Below, one piece after another: positions 40,753 to 51,228 of a stretch of DNA of 64,000 nt. The notes under the pieces were generated by a model. The model saw only the letters and a list, made by a program, of their open reading frames with translations, did no database searches and was not told where the DNA came from. Origin of the DNA: Limisoma sp963601185 (lineage in GTDB: Bacteria > Bacteroidota > Bacteroidia > Bacteroidales > Muribaculaceae); contig CAVCEE010000002.1 of the NCBI GenBank assembly GCA_963601185.1, positions 62,001 through 126,000 on the forward strand, read 5' to 3'. Position 1 is the stretch's first letter, and each line of letters opens with the position of its first letter. Both the position numbers and the translations under genes were made by a program.

Positions 40753-43700
40753 TTAAAAGTTATCAAGTGATTCAATCATTTCTACACGCTCTGCGGCTTC
40801 TGTAATCTCCACAACGGAAACCACCGGACGGATTTCTTTTGCAGCCGTTTCAAAAGAATTGGTGAGAGTTTCAGCCGTCTCGACTTCCTTATATGAGGAC
40901 GACACTTGCATGGGGACACCTCTGCCGATATTGTTCATTGCTGTAAGGACAGGCTCAAACATTCGTGTTGCTTGTGCTGTCATCACAAACTCTCCGTTAG
41001 ATAGCATAGCAGGAATACTATCGCTTGTGCCAGTGCCGGGACCATTAACCTTACCACCTTGTGCAAACTTTGCCGATTTCACAGTAGAGATAGCCGTTGC
41101 AATGTTAGCCAACACAGTAGCGACAGTAGTGGCTATCGCAACAAGGTTTCCTGGGAATGGAACAGCAGAAGCTGATGCGATACCTGCTGACAATGCCTTA
41201 CCTGTATCTATCGCAATCTGTGCAAGAGTGATGATTTTTGACATCTTTGCAAAGGCAGCATTGCTTTCACCAAGCGTGTCAAGTAATCCTGTCAAAGATG
41301 ATGTTACAGCTTTCATCGCTTGTGCCTTTGCCTGCTCGTTCTTTATGATAGCCTGATTCGTATTGGCTTGTGCTTGTGCTGAACGTTGCTTTGCAGCAAG
41401 AATTTCGGCTTCAAATTCCTCTGTGGTTTGAGTGGAGAGTTGCCCACGAGCCTGCAAGGCTTCAAGTTCTTGTTGCGCCGCTTCTTCTTGTTTTAACAAT
41501 ATGACTTGTTCGTGTTCATCAAGACTTTCAAGACCTTTCTGTCTCCACACTTCATATTCTTGGTCTGACATTTCGTGTCCGTTCTTCAGACGCATCTGGC
41601 GTTCATCTTCTGCCAACTGCATATTGTCAATCTCTGTTTGCAGTGTTGCCTTTTGTCTTTCAAGTTCAAGTTTGTCATACTCGTCTGCAATTTCAGCCAT
41701 ACGCCTACGATACTGCTCTTCAAGGTTAAGTTTCAACTCGTTTCCTTGTTCTTCAGTAAGTAAACCATCACCGACACGCTTGTTGATTGCATCGATTTCT
41801 TGCTGATGTTGATTTGCAAGAGAATTGTATCGTAACGTTTCTTCCTCTTGCGAGCCTTTCTTTACTATTGACAATTTGCTTTGGAGTAATTCAGAAGCAA
41901 CCTTGATCCTGCGTTCCATTTCACTTTGTTCAAGAGAAGTTAGAGTACGCTCGTGCTGAGTCGTCAATGCTTGTATCTGCTGATTAATGGCAGTACGCAT
42001 TTTGACATCGTAGGCAGAATTCGTTTTGTATTTGGCAAGTTTATCTTGCAGTTGTTTTAGACTTCTCTCGTATGCAAGATTCTCCGCTTGCGTTTGTCGT
42101 TGATAACTATCTTGGATTATAGCAATCATAGCATCTTGCCCTTTCTGAACCTCGGCAAGCAGATCTTCTTGAAGTTTCTTTGTCCGTTCTCTGCGCTTGT
42201 CTGCCGCTTGCTTCGCAGCATCTGCTCTTTGCTTTTCTTTTTCCTGATTAGCCTTGGTCTCCTCTTTGTTTACTTCATCAAGGTTGCGTTTCTGAAGATT
42301 ATTTAGGTCTTTTACAAGTGCATCATATTCAGCCTTGGTAATCTTGTTATAATGCAATAACTTTTGGGCAAGAAGAATCTGCTGTTGTGTTTGTTCTCTG
42401 ATTAAAGTTCGCTTGTATTCATATTCTCCAAGTGCAGCCTTTCTTTCTGCTTCATGCTGTTCAGTTTGGACTTTGGTTAGCAAAATCAAACCATCTTGCA
42501 GACTTGCTTCAAAGTTCTCTTCTGCTTTTTTCTTCGCATCTAATGCTTCTTTGTATTCTTCTTCGTCTTCATCATACTTCTCTCTGATTTTATTGAAATG
42601 CTTAACATAGTTATCGCACATCGTAGCATTATCAGTGATAGTCTGACGTGCGATTTCCTCTTTCGTTTTACCATAGGCTTCCATCATCGCCCTTGACTGT
42701 TCAAGTTGATTTTGGAGTTCTTCCAACTGTTTTGCTTCCTCTTTCAATGCTTTCTTCTGTTCTTCACTTGATGATGTGAAGAATTGGAATGCTTTCACAA
42801 GTCCATAGATAGCCGCAACTGCGGCTGCTATAATTCCGATAAGCCAAACGAGAGGATTGGCATACAAAACTGCATTGAATACAGCCGTAGCAGCAGATGC
42901 AGCACCAGTGGCAGTTGTTCCAGCAGCAGTTGCAGTAGTGGCGGCGGCTCTTGCTACAAGGTACTGACCAAGCGAGGTGTTCAGTAACATCGTCTTTAAT
43001 TGCAGGGCAGTGGTATAGAGTGCGCTTTCTTTCTGGAAAGCATTGTATATCTTAACGGCAGTGGAAACAGCCGTTATAACAATCATCATCTGTGAGAGTG
43101 TCTTCTGACATTCTTCACTCTTAAATCCAGCCTTTTCAAAAATATCTACCCATTCATTGAACCCGAACCCAAGTGAAGTGATATCATTTGCAAGATTTTG
43201 CATACTTAGACCTCCTTCATTTGATGCCGTGGCAAGGACTTCTCGTAGGTGTTCCGCTTTCTCTGCCATTGCGTCAAACTCCGGAGTGTTCTCTTGGTTG
43301 GCACTTTTCATTGAGCGGAGTTTATCCACACATTCATCAAGTTGAGCACCAAGCGAAGCCAAAGTCTGTGGATAGTTGCCGACATTCCTGTAATAACGTT
43401 GCGTGGCTTCCTCCAAGCCTTTTAGTTCAGAAGTAACAGCATTAATCTTATCCTTGAGTGCAGTACCTTTAGCACCCTCTCGTTCAGCTTTGCTTAATCT
43501 GTCATACTCTGCCGTTAGATTTGATAACTTGGCACGAAGTTGAACAAGAGAACCCTCTTGCTCCTTTTCAACTTTTAGTTGATTGGAGATTTGTTTGGTC
43601 AAAACACTGACAGCACTATTATATTGGCTCATTAGTTGTTTTGATGACTCCATCGCCTTATGGTATTCTTCCTCGGTAATTTTGTTCTCTTTCAACTGCG

Positions 43701-43827
43701 TTTTGAGTTCTTTTTGCTTTTCCTTGATTTTGTCAATCTCAACTCGGTATTGAGCAATCTTATTCAAGGCATCAGCATACTCAACCTGAATTTCTAATAT
43801 CTTGGTGGTTATATCACTTTGTGCCAT
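40753..43827 (-). CDS. tail tape measure protein
   Basis: 1,024 residues. N-terminal long coiled coils (about 5-110), a hydrophobic Ala-rich membrane-like segment (about 280-345, ending LVWLIGIIAAAVAAIYGLV), extended Glu/Lys/Gln coiled coils (about 360-850), a second hydrophobic region (about 880-930), and the tape-measure C-terminal signature GPGTGTSDSIPAMLSNGEFVM. Length sets tail length; a siphovirus tail of roughly 150 nm would be expected from about 1.5 angstrom per residue. The hydrophobic part may help DNA cross the inner membrane. Confidence 0.92.
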   Translation of the reverse strand: MAQSDITTKILEIQVEYADALNKIAQYRVEIDKIKEKQKELKTQLKENKITEEEYHKAMESSKQLMSQYNSAVSVLTKQISNQLKVEKEQEGSLVQLRAKLSNLTAEYDRLSKAEREGAKGTALKDKINAVTSELKGLEEATQRYYRNVGNYPQTLASLGAQLDECVDKLRSMKSANQENTPEFDAMAEKAEHLREVLATASNEGGLSMQNLANDITSLGFGFNEWVDIFEKAGFKSEECQKTLSQMMIVITAVSTAVKIYNAFQKESALYTTALQLKTMLLNTSLGQYLVARAAATTATAAGTTATGAASAATAVFNAVLYANPLVWLIGIIAAAVAAIYGLVKAFQFFTSSSEEQKKALKEEAKQLEELQNQLEQSRAMMEAYGKTKEEIARQTITDNATMCDNYVKHFNKIREKYDEDEEEYKEALDAKKKAEENFEASLQDGLILLTKVQTEQHEAERKAALGEYEYKRTLIREQTQQQILLAQKLLHYNKITKAEYDALVKDLNNLQKRNLDEVNKEETKANQEKEKQRADAAKQAADKRRERTKKLQEDLLAEVQKGQDAMIAIIQDSYQRQTQAENLAYERSLKQLQDKLAKYKTNSAYDVKMRTAINQQIQALTTQHERTLTSLEQSEMERRIKVASELLQSKLSIVKKGSQEEETLRYNSLANQHQQEIDAINKRVGDGLLTEEQGNELKLNLEEQYRRRMAEIADEYDKLELERQKATLQTEIDNMQLAEDERQMRLKNGHEMSDQEYEVWRQKGLESLDEHEQVILLKQEEAAQQELEALQARGQLSTQTTEEFEAEILAAKQRSAQAQANTNQAIIKNEQAKAQAMKAVTSSLTGLLDTLGESNAAFAKMSKIITLAQIAIDTGKALSAGIASASAVPFPGNLVAIATTVATVLANIATAISTVKSAKFAQGGKVNGPGTGTSDSIPAMLSNGEFVMTAQATRMFEPVLTAMNNIGRGVPMQVSSSYKEVETAETLTNSFETAAKEIRPVVSVVEITEAAERVEMIESLDNF

Positions 43828-43838
43828 AGTCTGATATA

Positions 43839-46061
43839 TTATGGAAGTTTAATCAATTCGCATTTACATATTCCTTTACTATCACGGGTTATAGATATGA
43901 TAGCAAAGTAGGAGTTGTACTTTTGCAGATATACCGGTACTGAATAATCCAAATCTCGTAAATCAAGTTCAGTGAGATGAAACTGCTCTGTTACAACTAT
44001 CGGCTTGTTGATAATGGTTTGTAATGCATCGTATGATGGGTTCTCATCAATGTTCTTAAATCCATTCCATACACGGAACAACATTGTGTATGTACCTTGA
44101 CTGGTACAAGTTGGTGGGTCTGTTATCGGTTCTTCGTATAAACATTCCTCAATCGGCTCAATGATGCCAATGGCTGGTTTTGCTTCCGAGAATGATGTGG
44201 AGTCATCGTCATTGAATTTCTTATACTTCATATCCTTGCCAGTGTCATATTGCGGTCTTGAACCATCTTGCAAGAATGCTCCGTAATATGGCAATTGAAT
44301 TATGGTTGATTCTTTATCCAATGTTTCATTGTCGCATACAATACAGCCCATTCCCGATTCATATACATCATCACCTTTTTCAGACTTGTTTTCAAGGTCA
44401 TCATTCTTCATCAGATAATAGTTCTTGCGAGAAAACCCAGATACTGCAAAAGAAATTTTGTCAGGCAAAGTCATAACATTGGTCGCAACTTTCTTAGTCC
44501 AATCAATAGCATTTCCATTGCTTATATTACGATACAACTGGTGGTAGTAATATGGATAAATCTCCCCATCTGAATTAGAGTTAGGGAAAGCACCCATCAT
44601 GTAGTAAAGAGATTTGATAAATGTCAGACAACTTACATCAGGCAGGTTTGTCCGTATATCAACTTCCCAACCTTTCTTAATATCGTCCGAGATATTTCCG
44701 GCTGGAATGATTTTGAAATCGGACACTTCTTTTACCTCTCTTACTTCATCGTTAATTGATATGAAGTAAGGGTACACTTCGCTTGATGTATTGAAATCAT
44801 CTAACTCCAATCTGCTTCTACCATTCTCTTGGCTGAAATCAAATTCAAAAACAGCAAATTGATAGTAATACTCTCCATTTTGAACTATATCATAATCTCG
44901 TTTCTTTCCTTCAATTGTGGCTGCTTCATTATAGACAATTTCTCCATTTGTGCTACTGCCTTCCTTTAATTGGAACGTTCTACGGTACACTATCAGTTTA
45001 GGGACAACATCTTCTCTTGAAAACTCTGCGACATTGTTTTTGTATCGAGTTCCAATGTTGCTGAAAGAGCACACAATTCTACCATCAAGTGCCACTTTTT
45101 CCACGACAGCACCTGCTTTCTTAAAAATGGTGTATTTTCTCGTAGTTCCCGATGTTGAGCCATTGTTTCCGATGCTATAATAGTTGTTGTTAGAACCTGG
45201 TATGAAATCAAAACTTATAACATTGTAGGCTTTGAAATCGTCCCAGACTTTTAATGCTATACCCCAAAACGAGTTGTTCAACACAGAAACATTTTTGAAT
45301 GTACCTGTACGTGCTTCATATTGAGCATCGGTCAATTCTCTATTTACAAGTGGCACTGCACCGAAATTAATCAACGAGTCTCCGCTTACATTTACAAACT
45401 CGTGAGAAGTGCTATCCCAGTGCTCTGCGCCACTAAACGAAGAGCCAAAGTTGAATTTTGTGCCAAAGTATTCATTTATGGCTTTAACTATCAAATATAT
45501 CGGTATAACAGGTAATGCTGATGATCCATAATCACGTTGGTATAAGTACTGCTCATTATTATACCAATATGCCCCTTCACTCGTTCTCCACGGGATAAAG
45601 TAAGTCATTTCATTATGCCAATTCGCAGGGCGAGGATTTGTTGTCATAACGCCATAGCGGGCAACACCTGTGATTGTCGGCAATTCTCTAAGCGAAACAT
45701 CATAGTCTTTCAGCGTCTGCATACCTTTGACTACACCCCAAGTCATCACTGCCTGATAGCAAGTGTCTATCGTATCTATATACAAGTTCGCATCTTGGAA
45801 TAACATTATGCCATTGATACTAAACTCTGCATTAAGTTTCTTGCGAGTCATATTGGACTGCTTCCTGACATCTTCGGCAGATTCTAATGCAATGCGATTG
45901 TTCAATGTCATTGGCAACTTGAACGTATAAGAGTGAGAGCAGGTAATTTTTGACACATCGCCAAACAAGTTACTCTTGAACACTAATGAAATGCCACTTG
46001 GCGTGTTCAAGTCCAACTTGACCTTTTCTCCGTTTTTGATGACAAACAATTCTTCAACCAT
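43839..46061 (-). CDS. tail tip/baseplate protein, 740 aa
   Basis: Large, beta-rich protein with no catalytic motif I can name. It lies between the tape measure and the 498-aa gene with tiny gaps (11 and 2 bp), the usual region for distal tail and tail-associated proteins. The N-terminus (NGEKVKLDLNTPSGISLVFKSNLFGDVSKIT) looks like a hub or distal-tail module that recurs in Bacteroidetes phages. Role from position. Confidence 0.6.
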   Translation of the reverse strand: MVEELFVIKNGEKVKLDLNTPSGISLVFKSNLFGDVSKITCSHSYTFKLPMTLNNRIALESAEDVRKQSNMTRKKLNAEFSINGIMLFQDANLYIDTIDTCYQAVMTWGVVKGMQTLKDYDVSLRELPTITGVARYGVMTTNPRPANWHNEMTYFIPWRTSEGAYWYNNEQYLYQRDYGSSALPVIPIYLIVKAINEYFGTKFNFGSSFSGAEHWDSTSHEFVNVSGDSLINFGAVPLVNRELTDAQYEARTGTFKNVSVLNNSFWGIALKVWDDFKAYNVISFDFIPGSNNNYYSIGNNGSTSGTTRKYTIFKKAGAVVEKVALDGRIVCSFSNIGTRYKNNVAEFSREDVVPKLIVYRRTFQLKEGSSTNGEIVYNEAATIEGKKRDYDIVQNGEYYYQFAVFEFDFSQENGRSRLELDDFNTSSEVYPYFISINDEVREVKEVSDFKIIPAGNISDDIKKGWEVDIRTNLPDVSCLTFIKSLYYMMGAFPNSNSDGEIYPYYYHQLYRNISNGNAIDWTKKVATNVMTLPDKISFAVSGFSRKNYYLMKNDDLENKSEKGDDVYESGMGCIVCDNETLDKESTIIQLPYYGAFLQDGSRPQYDTGKDMKYKKFNDDDSTSFSEAKPAIGIIEPIEECLYEEPITDPPTCTSQGTYTMLFRVWNGFKNIDENPSYDALQTIINKPIVVTEQFHLTELDLRDLDYSVPVYLQKYNSYFAIISITRDSKGICKCELIKLP

Positions 46062-46063
46062 AG

Positions 46064-47560
46064 TTACAGACTTTGTGCATTTGTTGGAGGTAAGGTGAAA
46101 CTAATCTCTAAATCGTGTAAGCATTGCTTTGCATCGTAATCAACACTACTTGCGACAATATTGACAGGCACCCATATTTCTGTGCCCGATTTCGTTTTGC
46201 CGACATACAAATCAATGATAGGAGATGTTATAATCGATGACACATAATCAAAAATATCATCTTCAAGCAGTGGTGCACAACACTTAATGGTTGTCGTTGC
46301 TTCTACGTGAGTGGTTCTTTCGTGATTGGCAAAATACAATCCACCGACAGAGTAGTCCTCAACCACAGTATTTGAGCCAAGTTTATTCTTTACCGTTTTC
46401 TTCCCTTTGTCAAACAGGTAATACTGATACATTCCACAACGGTCTATCCAACGTAGATAATGACCAATGGTGCGGTTGCTGATTATGAGTTTAGTTATGG
46501 TAGAGTATTCTCCGGACACAAAGAATGTATAATCAAACGTGGTATCAAATACCGATGTCTTGTCGTTGGTTGAAACGCCTTTCTGCTTATACGTTACAGA
46601 CTTTACTGCATTCGGGAATGTGATAGCTGGGCAAACTTCAAAGATACCTACATCATAACTGCGACCATAGGGTATTTCAATCAAGTCTTGGAGTTCGCTG
46701 TCATATCTCACCAAGCGCCCATTCATTGTAGTCCATACCATATCCGTGCGAGCAACTCCATTCTTGTTATAGGCATCTGGGCCATAAACATAAGGCGGAT
46801 TTGCAGTCCAATCCTCGTAAACATCATTCTCATCAGAACAGCCATAGAATTTATTCTCTGAACGTACAAATGCAGCACCCTCAAGATTTGTTCCTTCTGT
46901 GAAATCATTTATCGTTCCACATTCTTCGTCTTCCACGCTATCAAATATTGCGAATATCAGAGGATAATGTACATACTGGTTGTCGTCATAAGGCATACCG
47001 TCATATCGTGCTTGGATAGTTCTGTCCTCTGATGTCCCAGTATGCGCAAACATCGATACTGTAAAAGGAAAATTCTTAAACCAAATTCGTTTGCGTTCAA
47101 GATACGGCTTCTTTCGGTCATAGTTAAATGCACCATAGTAGGAGAATCGTTCACCAACAGCAATATTACCCCAAATGGCAATAAAACTTTGGCTCCATAC
47201 AACTTCATTGTATGCTTTGATTGATACCGTCAAATCAAGGCTTCGTTTCCAACGTACATCATCAAAGAACAATTCCAATAAGCGAGACATATATATGCGA
47301 GTACAGCCATTGTACAACTTGCAGTCCATTTCATATTCTTTCTCTCCCGAAGATGTTGTTCCTTTCACCGAGAACTTCAGTGATGTTGGAAATGGGATTG
47401 TATTACTTTCTCCTGTCCGAACGAAGTTTACATACAATGGATTAAACACAAACACTACTCTATCCGGATAAGTGATATTTGCACTACCTGCATATCTGCC
47501 ACTGCTATTTATTGAAACATTTTCAGTTCTCATATTAGTCTTGCTTATTGATTTCTGCAA
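46064..47560 (-). CDS. tail structural protein, 498 aa
   Basis: Beta-rich protein with repeated Ser/Thr-containing strands; no named domain. It overlaps the tail-completion gene by 26 bp at its start (Met10 at 47533 would remove the overlap). Its neighbours place it in tail assembly, perhaps as a distal tail or minor tail protein. Confidence 0.55.
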   Translation of the reverse strand: MQKSISKTNMRTENVSINSSGRYAGSANITYPDRVVFVFNPLYVNFVRTGESNTIPFPTSLKFSVKGTTSSGEKEYEMDCKLYNGCTRIYMSRLLELFFDDVRWKRSLDLTVSIKAYNEVVWSQSFIAIWGNIAVGERFSYYGAFNYDRKKPYLERKRIWFKNFPFTVSMFAHTGTSEDRTIQARYDGMPYDDNQYVHYPLIFAIFDSVEDEECGTINDFTEGTNLEGAAFVRSENKFYGCSDENDVYEDWTANPPYVYGPDAYNKNGVARTDMVWTTMNGRLVRYDSELQDLIEIPYGRSYDVGIFEVCPAITFPNAVKSVTYKQKGVSTNDKTSVFDTTFDYTFFVSGEYSTITKLIISNRTIGHYLRWIDRCGMYQYYLFDKGKKTVKNKLGSNTVVEDYSVGGLYFANHERTTHVEATTTIKCCAPLLEDDIFDYVSSIITSPIIDLYVGKTKSGTEIWVPVNIVASSVDYDAKQCLHDLEISFTLPPTNAQSL

Positions 47561-48026
47561 TTGTGTTAGAGGTAAAGATGATTAATTCGTTACCTAATGT
47601 TTCGAGTTCTTCCCGAACTGCCGAAGTGAAGATGTCGTTGTAGCCATTATCTCTATACAACTTCGTACCCTCTTTCATAATCTTATATGCTATCGCTCCT
47701 GCCATAGAGTTTAGTCCCCGCTCATGCGGAGAATACTTGCTTTGCCGTTTCTTTGTTGGAATAGGCGTTACAGATATACCTTTGTCTATAATCCACTGCT
47801 TAATGATGTCCCGAAAGCGATATGGGACTTTTCCTGGTTTCTTTCCTTGTTCCATTACAAGGAAAGATTTGCTTCCGAACAGCGTTCCTACATTGCCATT
47901 AACTTCAACGGAAAGTGATGCAACAGAGCGACCGCTGGCATTTCTGTTATTGTCAGCCATTGCTTGGGCAATCTTTCCTTTTACATTTTCAAGATGCCGA
48001 TTCAACAAATCCTGTACGCTTTCCAT
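47535..48026 (-). CDS. HK97 gp10-like tail completion protein
   Basis: 163 residues with the gp10 pattern: an N-terminal helix, ASGRSVASLSVEVNG, and a strand-rich middle (LFGSKSFLVMEQGKKPG) followed by a basic Lys/Arg segment. Such proteins join the tail to the connector and end the tube. Its place between connector-like and tail genes agrees. Confidence 0.65.
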   Translation of the reverse strand: MESVQDLLNRHLENVKGKIAQAMADNNRNASGRSVASLSVEVNGNVGTLFGSKSFLVMEQGKKPGKVPYRFRDIIKQWIIDKGISVTPIPTKKRQSKYSPHERGLNSMAGAIAYKIMKEGTKLYRDNGYNDIFTSAVREELETLGNELIIFTSNTIAEINKQD

Positions 48027-48055
48027 TATCTGATAGGCAAATTATTGTAATTCAG

Positions 48056-48541
48056 TTATTTTCTAACTATTATATCATCACAAACGCTTATTCCTTTGCA
48101 TTCCATTAAAGTCGGTTCAATCACTATGCCGGTAACATTTACATCAAGGTAATCATACAAAACTCGATATGTCAGATTTCCACTGATAGGACTGAACAAT
48201 CCGCTGTTATTGAGAGATAGGATAAAGCGTATGCACAAACGCTTCATTGCTTCAATTATGCCATCATTCTCAATGCCATTGAAGTCAAACTTGGTGTTGC
48301 ACACGAACGCTATTTGAGAGTTTGGACTGTCCTTTACACCTTTCCAAGTAATATCTATTGAGCCAGATGGCGGAAGGACATACACAATGGTAGGTTTGCG
48401 AACATTATCAAGAGAAACGTTGGCTTGCGCCCAGTTCGCAAACATATACTCAACATCTTCGTCCATCGCTTCAACGATAGAACGAATCTTGCTTTCTACT
48501 GTTCCAAGAGCACTGTCTTTGTCTAAACCTATCGTTTCCAT
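48056..48541 (-). CDS. head-tail connector or tail terminator candidate
   Basis: 161 residues, mixed alpha/beta (YVLPPSGSIDITWKGVKDSPNSQIAFVCNTKF). Start overlaps the upstream stop by 1 bp. Position in the connector/tail completion slot is the main evidence. Confidence 0.5.
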   Translation of the reverse strand: METIGLDKDSALGTVESKIRSIVEAMDEDVEYMFANWAQANVSLDNVRKPTIVYVLPPSGSIDITWKGVKDSPNSQIAFVCNTKFDFNGIENDGIIEAMKRLCIRFILSLNNSGLFSPISGNLTYRVLYDYLDVNVTGIVIEPTLMECKGISVCDDIIVRK

Positions 48542-49137
48542 TACTTTCTCTTTATTTTGTTCATATACTGTTTATGCAACCGTGATTCGTATTCGCTTTT
48601 CTCGTTGTCATTCTTCATACAAGTGTAAATACGGATCCAAGAGATAGCATAAACATCATCGTGGTTTGTTATACCCATTCGCCTTGCATACCAATCAACA
48701 ACACCAAATGTCCCGAAATTGAGGTTTTCTATACCTGCCGCTATTTCTTCCGAAGTATGAGATACCTTTATGTTTGAAAATAAAGTGTTGATACGCAAAA
48801 TCTCTCCCTTAACGAAGTTGAGAAAGCCGAACACATCAAATACGTTCACCTCATACGCATCAACAGGGTCTATGTCAAGAAGAATATTGAGGACTTTAGT
48901 TCCGGGATCATCATTACTCCCAATACGACTTAGGTCATCAAGTTTGCCATAACTTATCATATTCAAATTTGGCATTACTTCTTTGCCACAAATGAAATTA
49001 GGCTTCTTTGCGTGAGACAATGTTTCCATCAACTCCATTTGATGTTCTTCTTTGCAACATTGCGTCAAAACAAGAAACTCTCCATACGAGGTTACTCTAA
49101 CTCTATGGCTATGTATATCGGGAAGTATCATATTCAA
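48541..49137 (-). CDS. hypothetical virion-module protein, 198 aa
   Basis: Helical protein with a central VFGFLNFVKGEILRINTLF segment. It is the first gene after the terminase and precedes the connector candidates, so a head-tail joining role is possible. No family recognised. Confidence 0.5.
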   Translation of the reverse strand: MNMILPDIHSHRVRVTSYGEFLVLTQCCKEEHQMELMETLSHAKKPNFICGKEVMPNLNMISYGKLDDLSRIGSNDDPGTKVLNILLDIDPVDAYEVNVFDVFGFLNFVKGEILRINTLFSNIKVSHTSEEIAAGIENLNFGTFGVVDWYARRMGITNHDDVYAISWIRIYTCMKNDNEKSEYESRLHKQYMNKIKRK

Positions 49138-49205
49138 ATTTACTGATTATCTTAATGTTAAGCGGTTTGAAGAAATCTAATAAGATGAACACTATCGGTC
49201 AGCAA

Positions 49206-50651
49206 TTACTTTCGTTCAATGCCGTACTTATAGACTGTCGGCTTTATAGAATCAGTTGCTCCATTATGATAGTTCTCAACCATTCCAGTCAAAACATCTG
49301 GTGCATCATCATGAGCATTCTTGCCAACCTTTCTATAGCCTTTCACAGCTCTTGCGAATTGTGGCCACCTGCGTTCCCAATCAGAGGGAAAGAAGATAAG
49401 GTTTTGTACTTCGGCTGAATGACTGAATATGCGGACATTCTTATTAAGACCTTGGCTAAAGGTTACAAATCTCATTCTGTTTGCAGCTGTACCGCCAGCG
49501 TATCTAACCGACCTTTCTACGTTGCGTGCAAATCCACGACCACCATTATTACTTTCTACTTTAACGTATGTGGTTTGGTTCTTTAATAGCATTTCCGCTG
49601 TTTTAGGTTCGGTAAACTCCATTGGTTTATCCGTGTACAGAACATCCGTTACATACATTCCGACCTTTGTTTCCAAATAACAAATTGAACACAAGAAGTC
49701 AGAGCCGGTGTCTGCTGTATCTGTATAGTTCTTTCGTATGCCTGGTTCCATTGGCAACGCATCGTAGGTTCTCAACGTAGAGTACATCAATCCTTCAAGC
49801 GGTTGTGGGTTCTGCATATACTGCGTATCAAACACATACTGGTTGGCGGCTTCTATCTTGCGGAGTTCTTCCAAAGAATGTTTGAATGGCCACAACGGTT
49901 GTTCATTACCGTCTTCGTCATAGTATATGCACGGAATGCTTAACACTTCCCATTCATTCGGTTCTATTTCTTGCAAGTAGCCACACAAGTCGTGTTCGTG
50001 TAGTCTTTGCATAATAATGATGATTGGTGTTTCACGAGAATTGACACGGTTACGGATTGTTGTCTCAAAGTGCTGATTAACCGATTCACGTGCATTGTCA
50101 TTCAATGCCATATCAGGCTTTATGGGGTCGTCAATGATAATTGCACCACCAAACTCAAAACTGTTGTCCTCATTGCCAACAGAACCTGCACCAAAGCCGG
50201 TTACCTGACCAAGTGATGAAGTTGCATACAAACCACCACCTCGATATGTGTCCCAGCGTGTTTTTGTATCTGAACTCCTACCTATTTGCACATTAAACAG
50301 ATTTTGGTACTCTTGCGAATTGATTATATTCTTTACTGCGACTGAGTTGTCAAGTGCAAGCAATCCTGAATAGGATAGGTGTATGAACTTTGCTGCCGGA
50401 TTGATTGCAAATCCCATTGCAATGAAGTTCTTTACGGCAACCTCAGTTTTGCTGTAACGTGGCGCTATGTTAATCAATAATCGTTTAACTCTACCACGGA
50501 ATACATCGTTCAGTTTGTCACATATCAGTCTGTGGTGCCTGCCGACTACAAATCTTTTCCCGTTATTCTGCGAGTGAAAGAAATAACGAGTGAAGTTGAG
50601 AGAATCTGCAAGCAACCAACTGCGTAACAAATCATCTGAACGATATTCCAT
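49206..50651 (-). CDS. terminase large subunit
   Basis: 481 residues. The ATPase domain has a Walker-A-like PRYSKTE (about 64-70), Walker B GAIIIDDP (about 168-175) and a coupling motif in IIIIMQRLHEHDL. The C-terminal RNase H-like nuclease shows Asp residues in DTADTGSDF (about 312), Glu in VKVESNNGGRGF (about 367) and Asp in AHDDAPDVL (about 455). It cuts concatemeric DNA and pumps it through the portal. The small subunit is 5 bp upstream. Confidence 0.92.
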   Translation of the reverse strand: MEYRSDDLLRSWLLADSLNFTRYFFHSQNNGKRFVVGRHHRLICDKLNDVFRGRVKRLLINIAPRYSKTEVAVKNFIAMGFAINPAAKFIHLSYSGLLALDNSVAVKNIINSQEYQNLFNVQIGRSSDTKTRWDTYRGGGLYATSSLGQVTGFGAGSVGNEDNSFEFGGAIIIDDPIKPDMALNDNARESVNQHFETTIRNRVNSRETPIIIIMQRLHEHDLCGYLQEIEPNEWEVLSIPCIYYDEDGNEQPLWPFKHSLEELRKIEAANQYVFDTQYMQNPQPLEGLMYSTLRTYDALPMEPGIRKNYTDTADTGSDFLCSICYLETKVGMYVTDVLYTDKPMEFTEPKTAEMLLKNQTTYVKVESNNGGRGFARNVERSVRYAGGTAANRMRFVTFSQGLNKNVRIFSHSAEVQNLIFFPSDWERRWPQFARAVKGYRKVGKNAHDDAPDVLTGMVENYHNGATDSIKPTVYKYGIERK

Positions 50652-50656
50652 AGCAT

Positions 50657-51070
50657 TTAGTACGTTTCTTCAAGACTTTTGATGAACTCCGATGCTTCTT
50701 CTTGGCTCATTGATTTGTTTGTGGTGATATTGGCATTTATTATTTGCCCCTCTATATAACCACGTTTCTTACCTTTCGTCTTCAGGAAGAATATAATTGC
50801 AGTCAAGTTACCCTCGTTGATTTGTTGCATCAACTTGGTCTCGCAGAGGTCAATCAGTCCTTCTTCGACATCACACATCATATTGTGTAACTCTGGATAG
50901 CGTTTGCGCCATCTGTCAAGCGTCTTTCTGTCAATATTCAGTGATTCGGCACACAAACTGAGGTTGCCTGCCGATTTCTTATAAACAGCCACTACTTTCT
51001 CAAAAGGGATATTGTTGTAGCGGTTGTCTTCTACTTGCTCATTATGTTCTTCCATTTTTTTATGCGACAT
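50657..51070 (-). CDS. terminase small subunit
   Basis: 137 residues with an HTH near residues 35-55 (NLSLCAESLNIDRKTLDRWRKRYPEL) that would bind the packaging site, and a helical C-terminus (SMSQEEASEFIKSLEE) for binding the large subunit. It directly precedes the large-subunit gene. Confidence 0.85.
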   Translation of the reverse strand: MSHKKMEEHNEQVEDNRYNNIPFEKVVAVYKKSAGNLSLCAESLNIDRKTLDRWRKRYPELHNMMCDVEEGLIDLCETKLMQQINEGNLTAIIFFLKTKGKKRGYIEGQIINANITTNKSMSQEEASEFIKSLEETY

Positions 51071-51171
51071 TTGGGGCGGTAATTTTTTTCGTTATGTTGT
51101 CTGTTTTTTATATCTACATTTTTGGTCTGAAAGGTCTGGGCGTATCATCTATCCAAAAACTCTCTGCAACA

Positions 51172-51193
51172 AATGGCGCAATCAAGCGCCATT
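51172..51193. other. hairpin upstream of the terminase genes
   Basis: Perfect 8-bp inverted repeat AATGGCGC (51172-51179) / GCGCCATT (51186-51193) with a 6-nt loop and no good T-run. It is a weak terminator for the HTH gene or an operator/packaging element. Confidence 0.4.
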
Positions 51194-51228
51194 ACTACAA
51201 CTTTGATAAAATGAGGAGTTTTTTGGAT

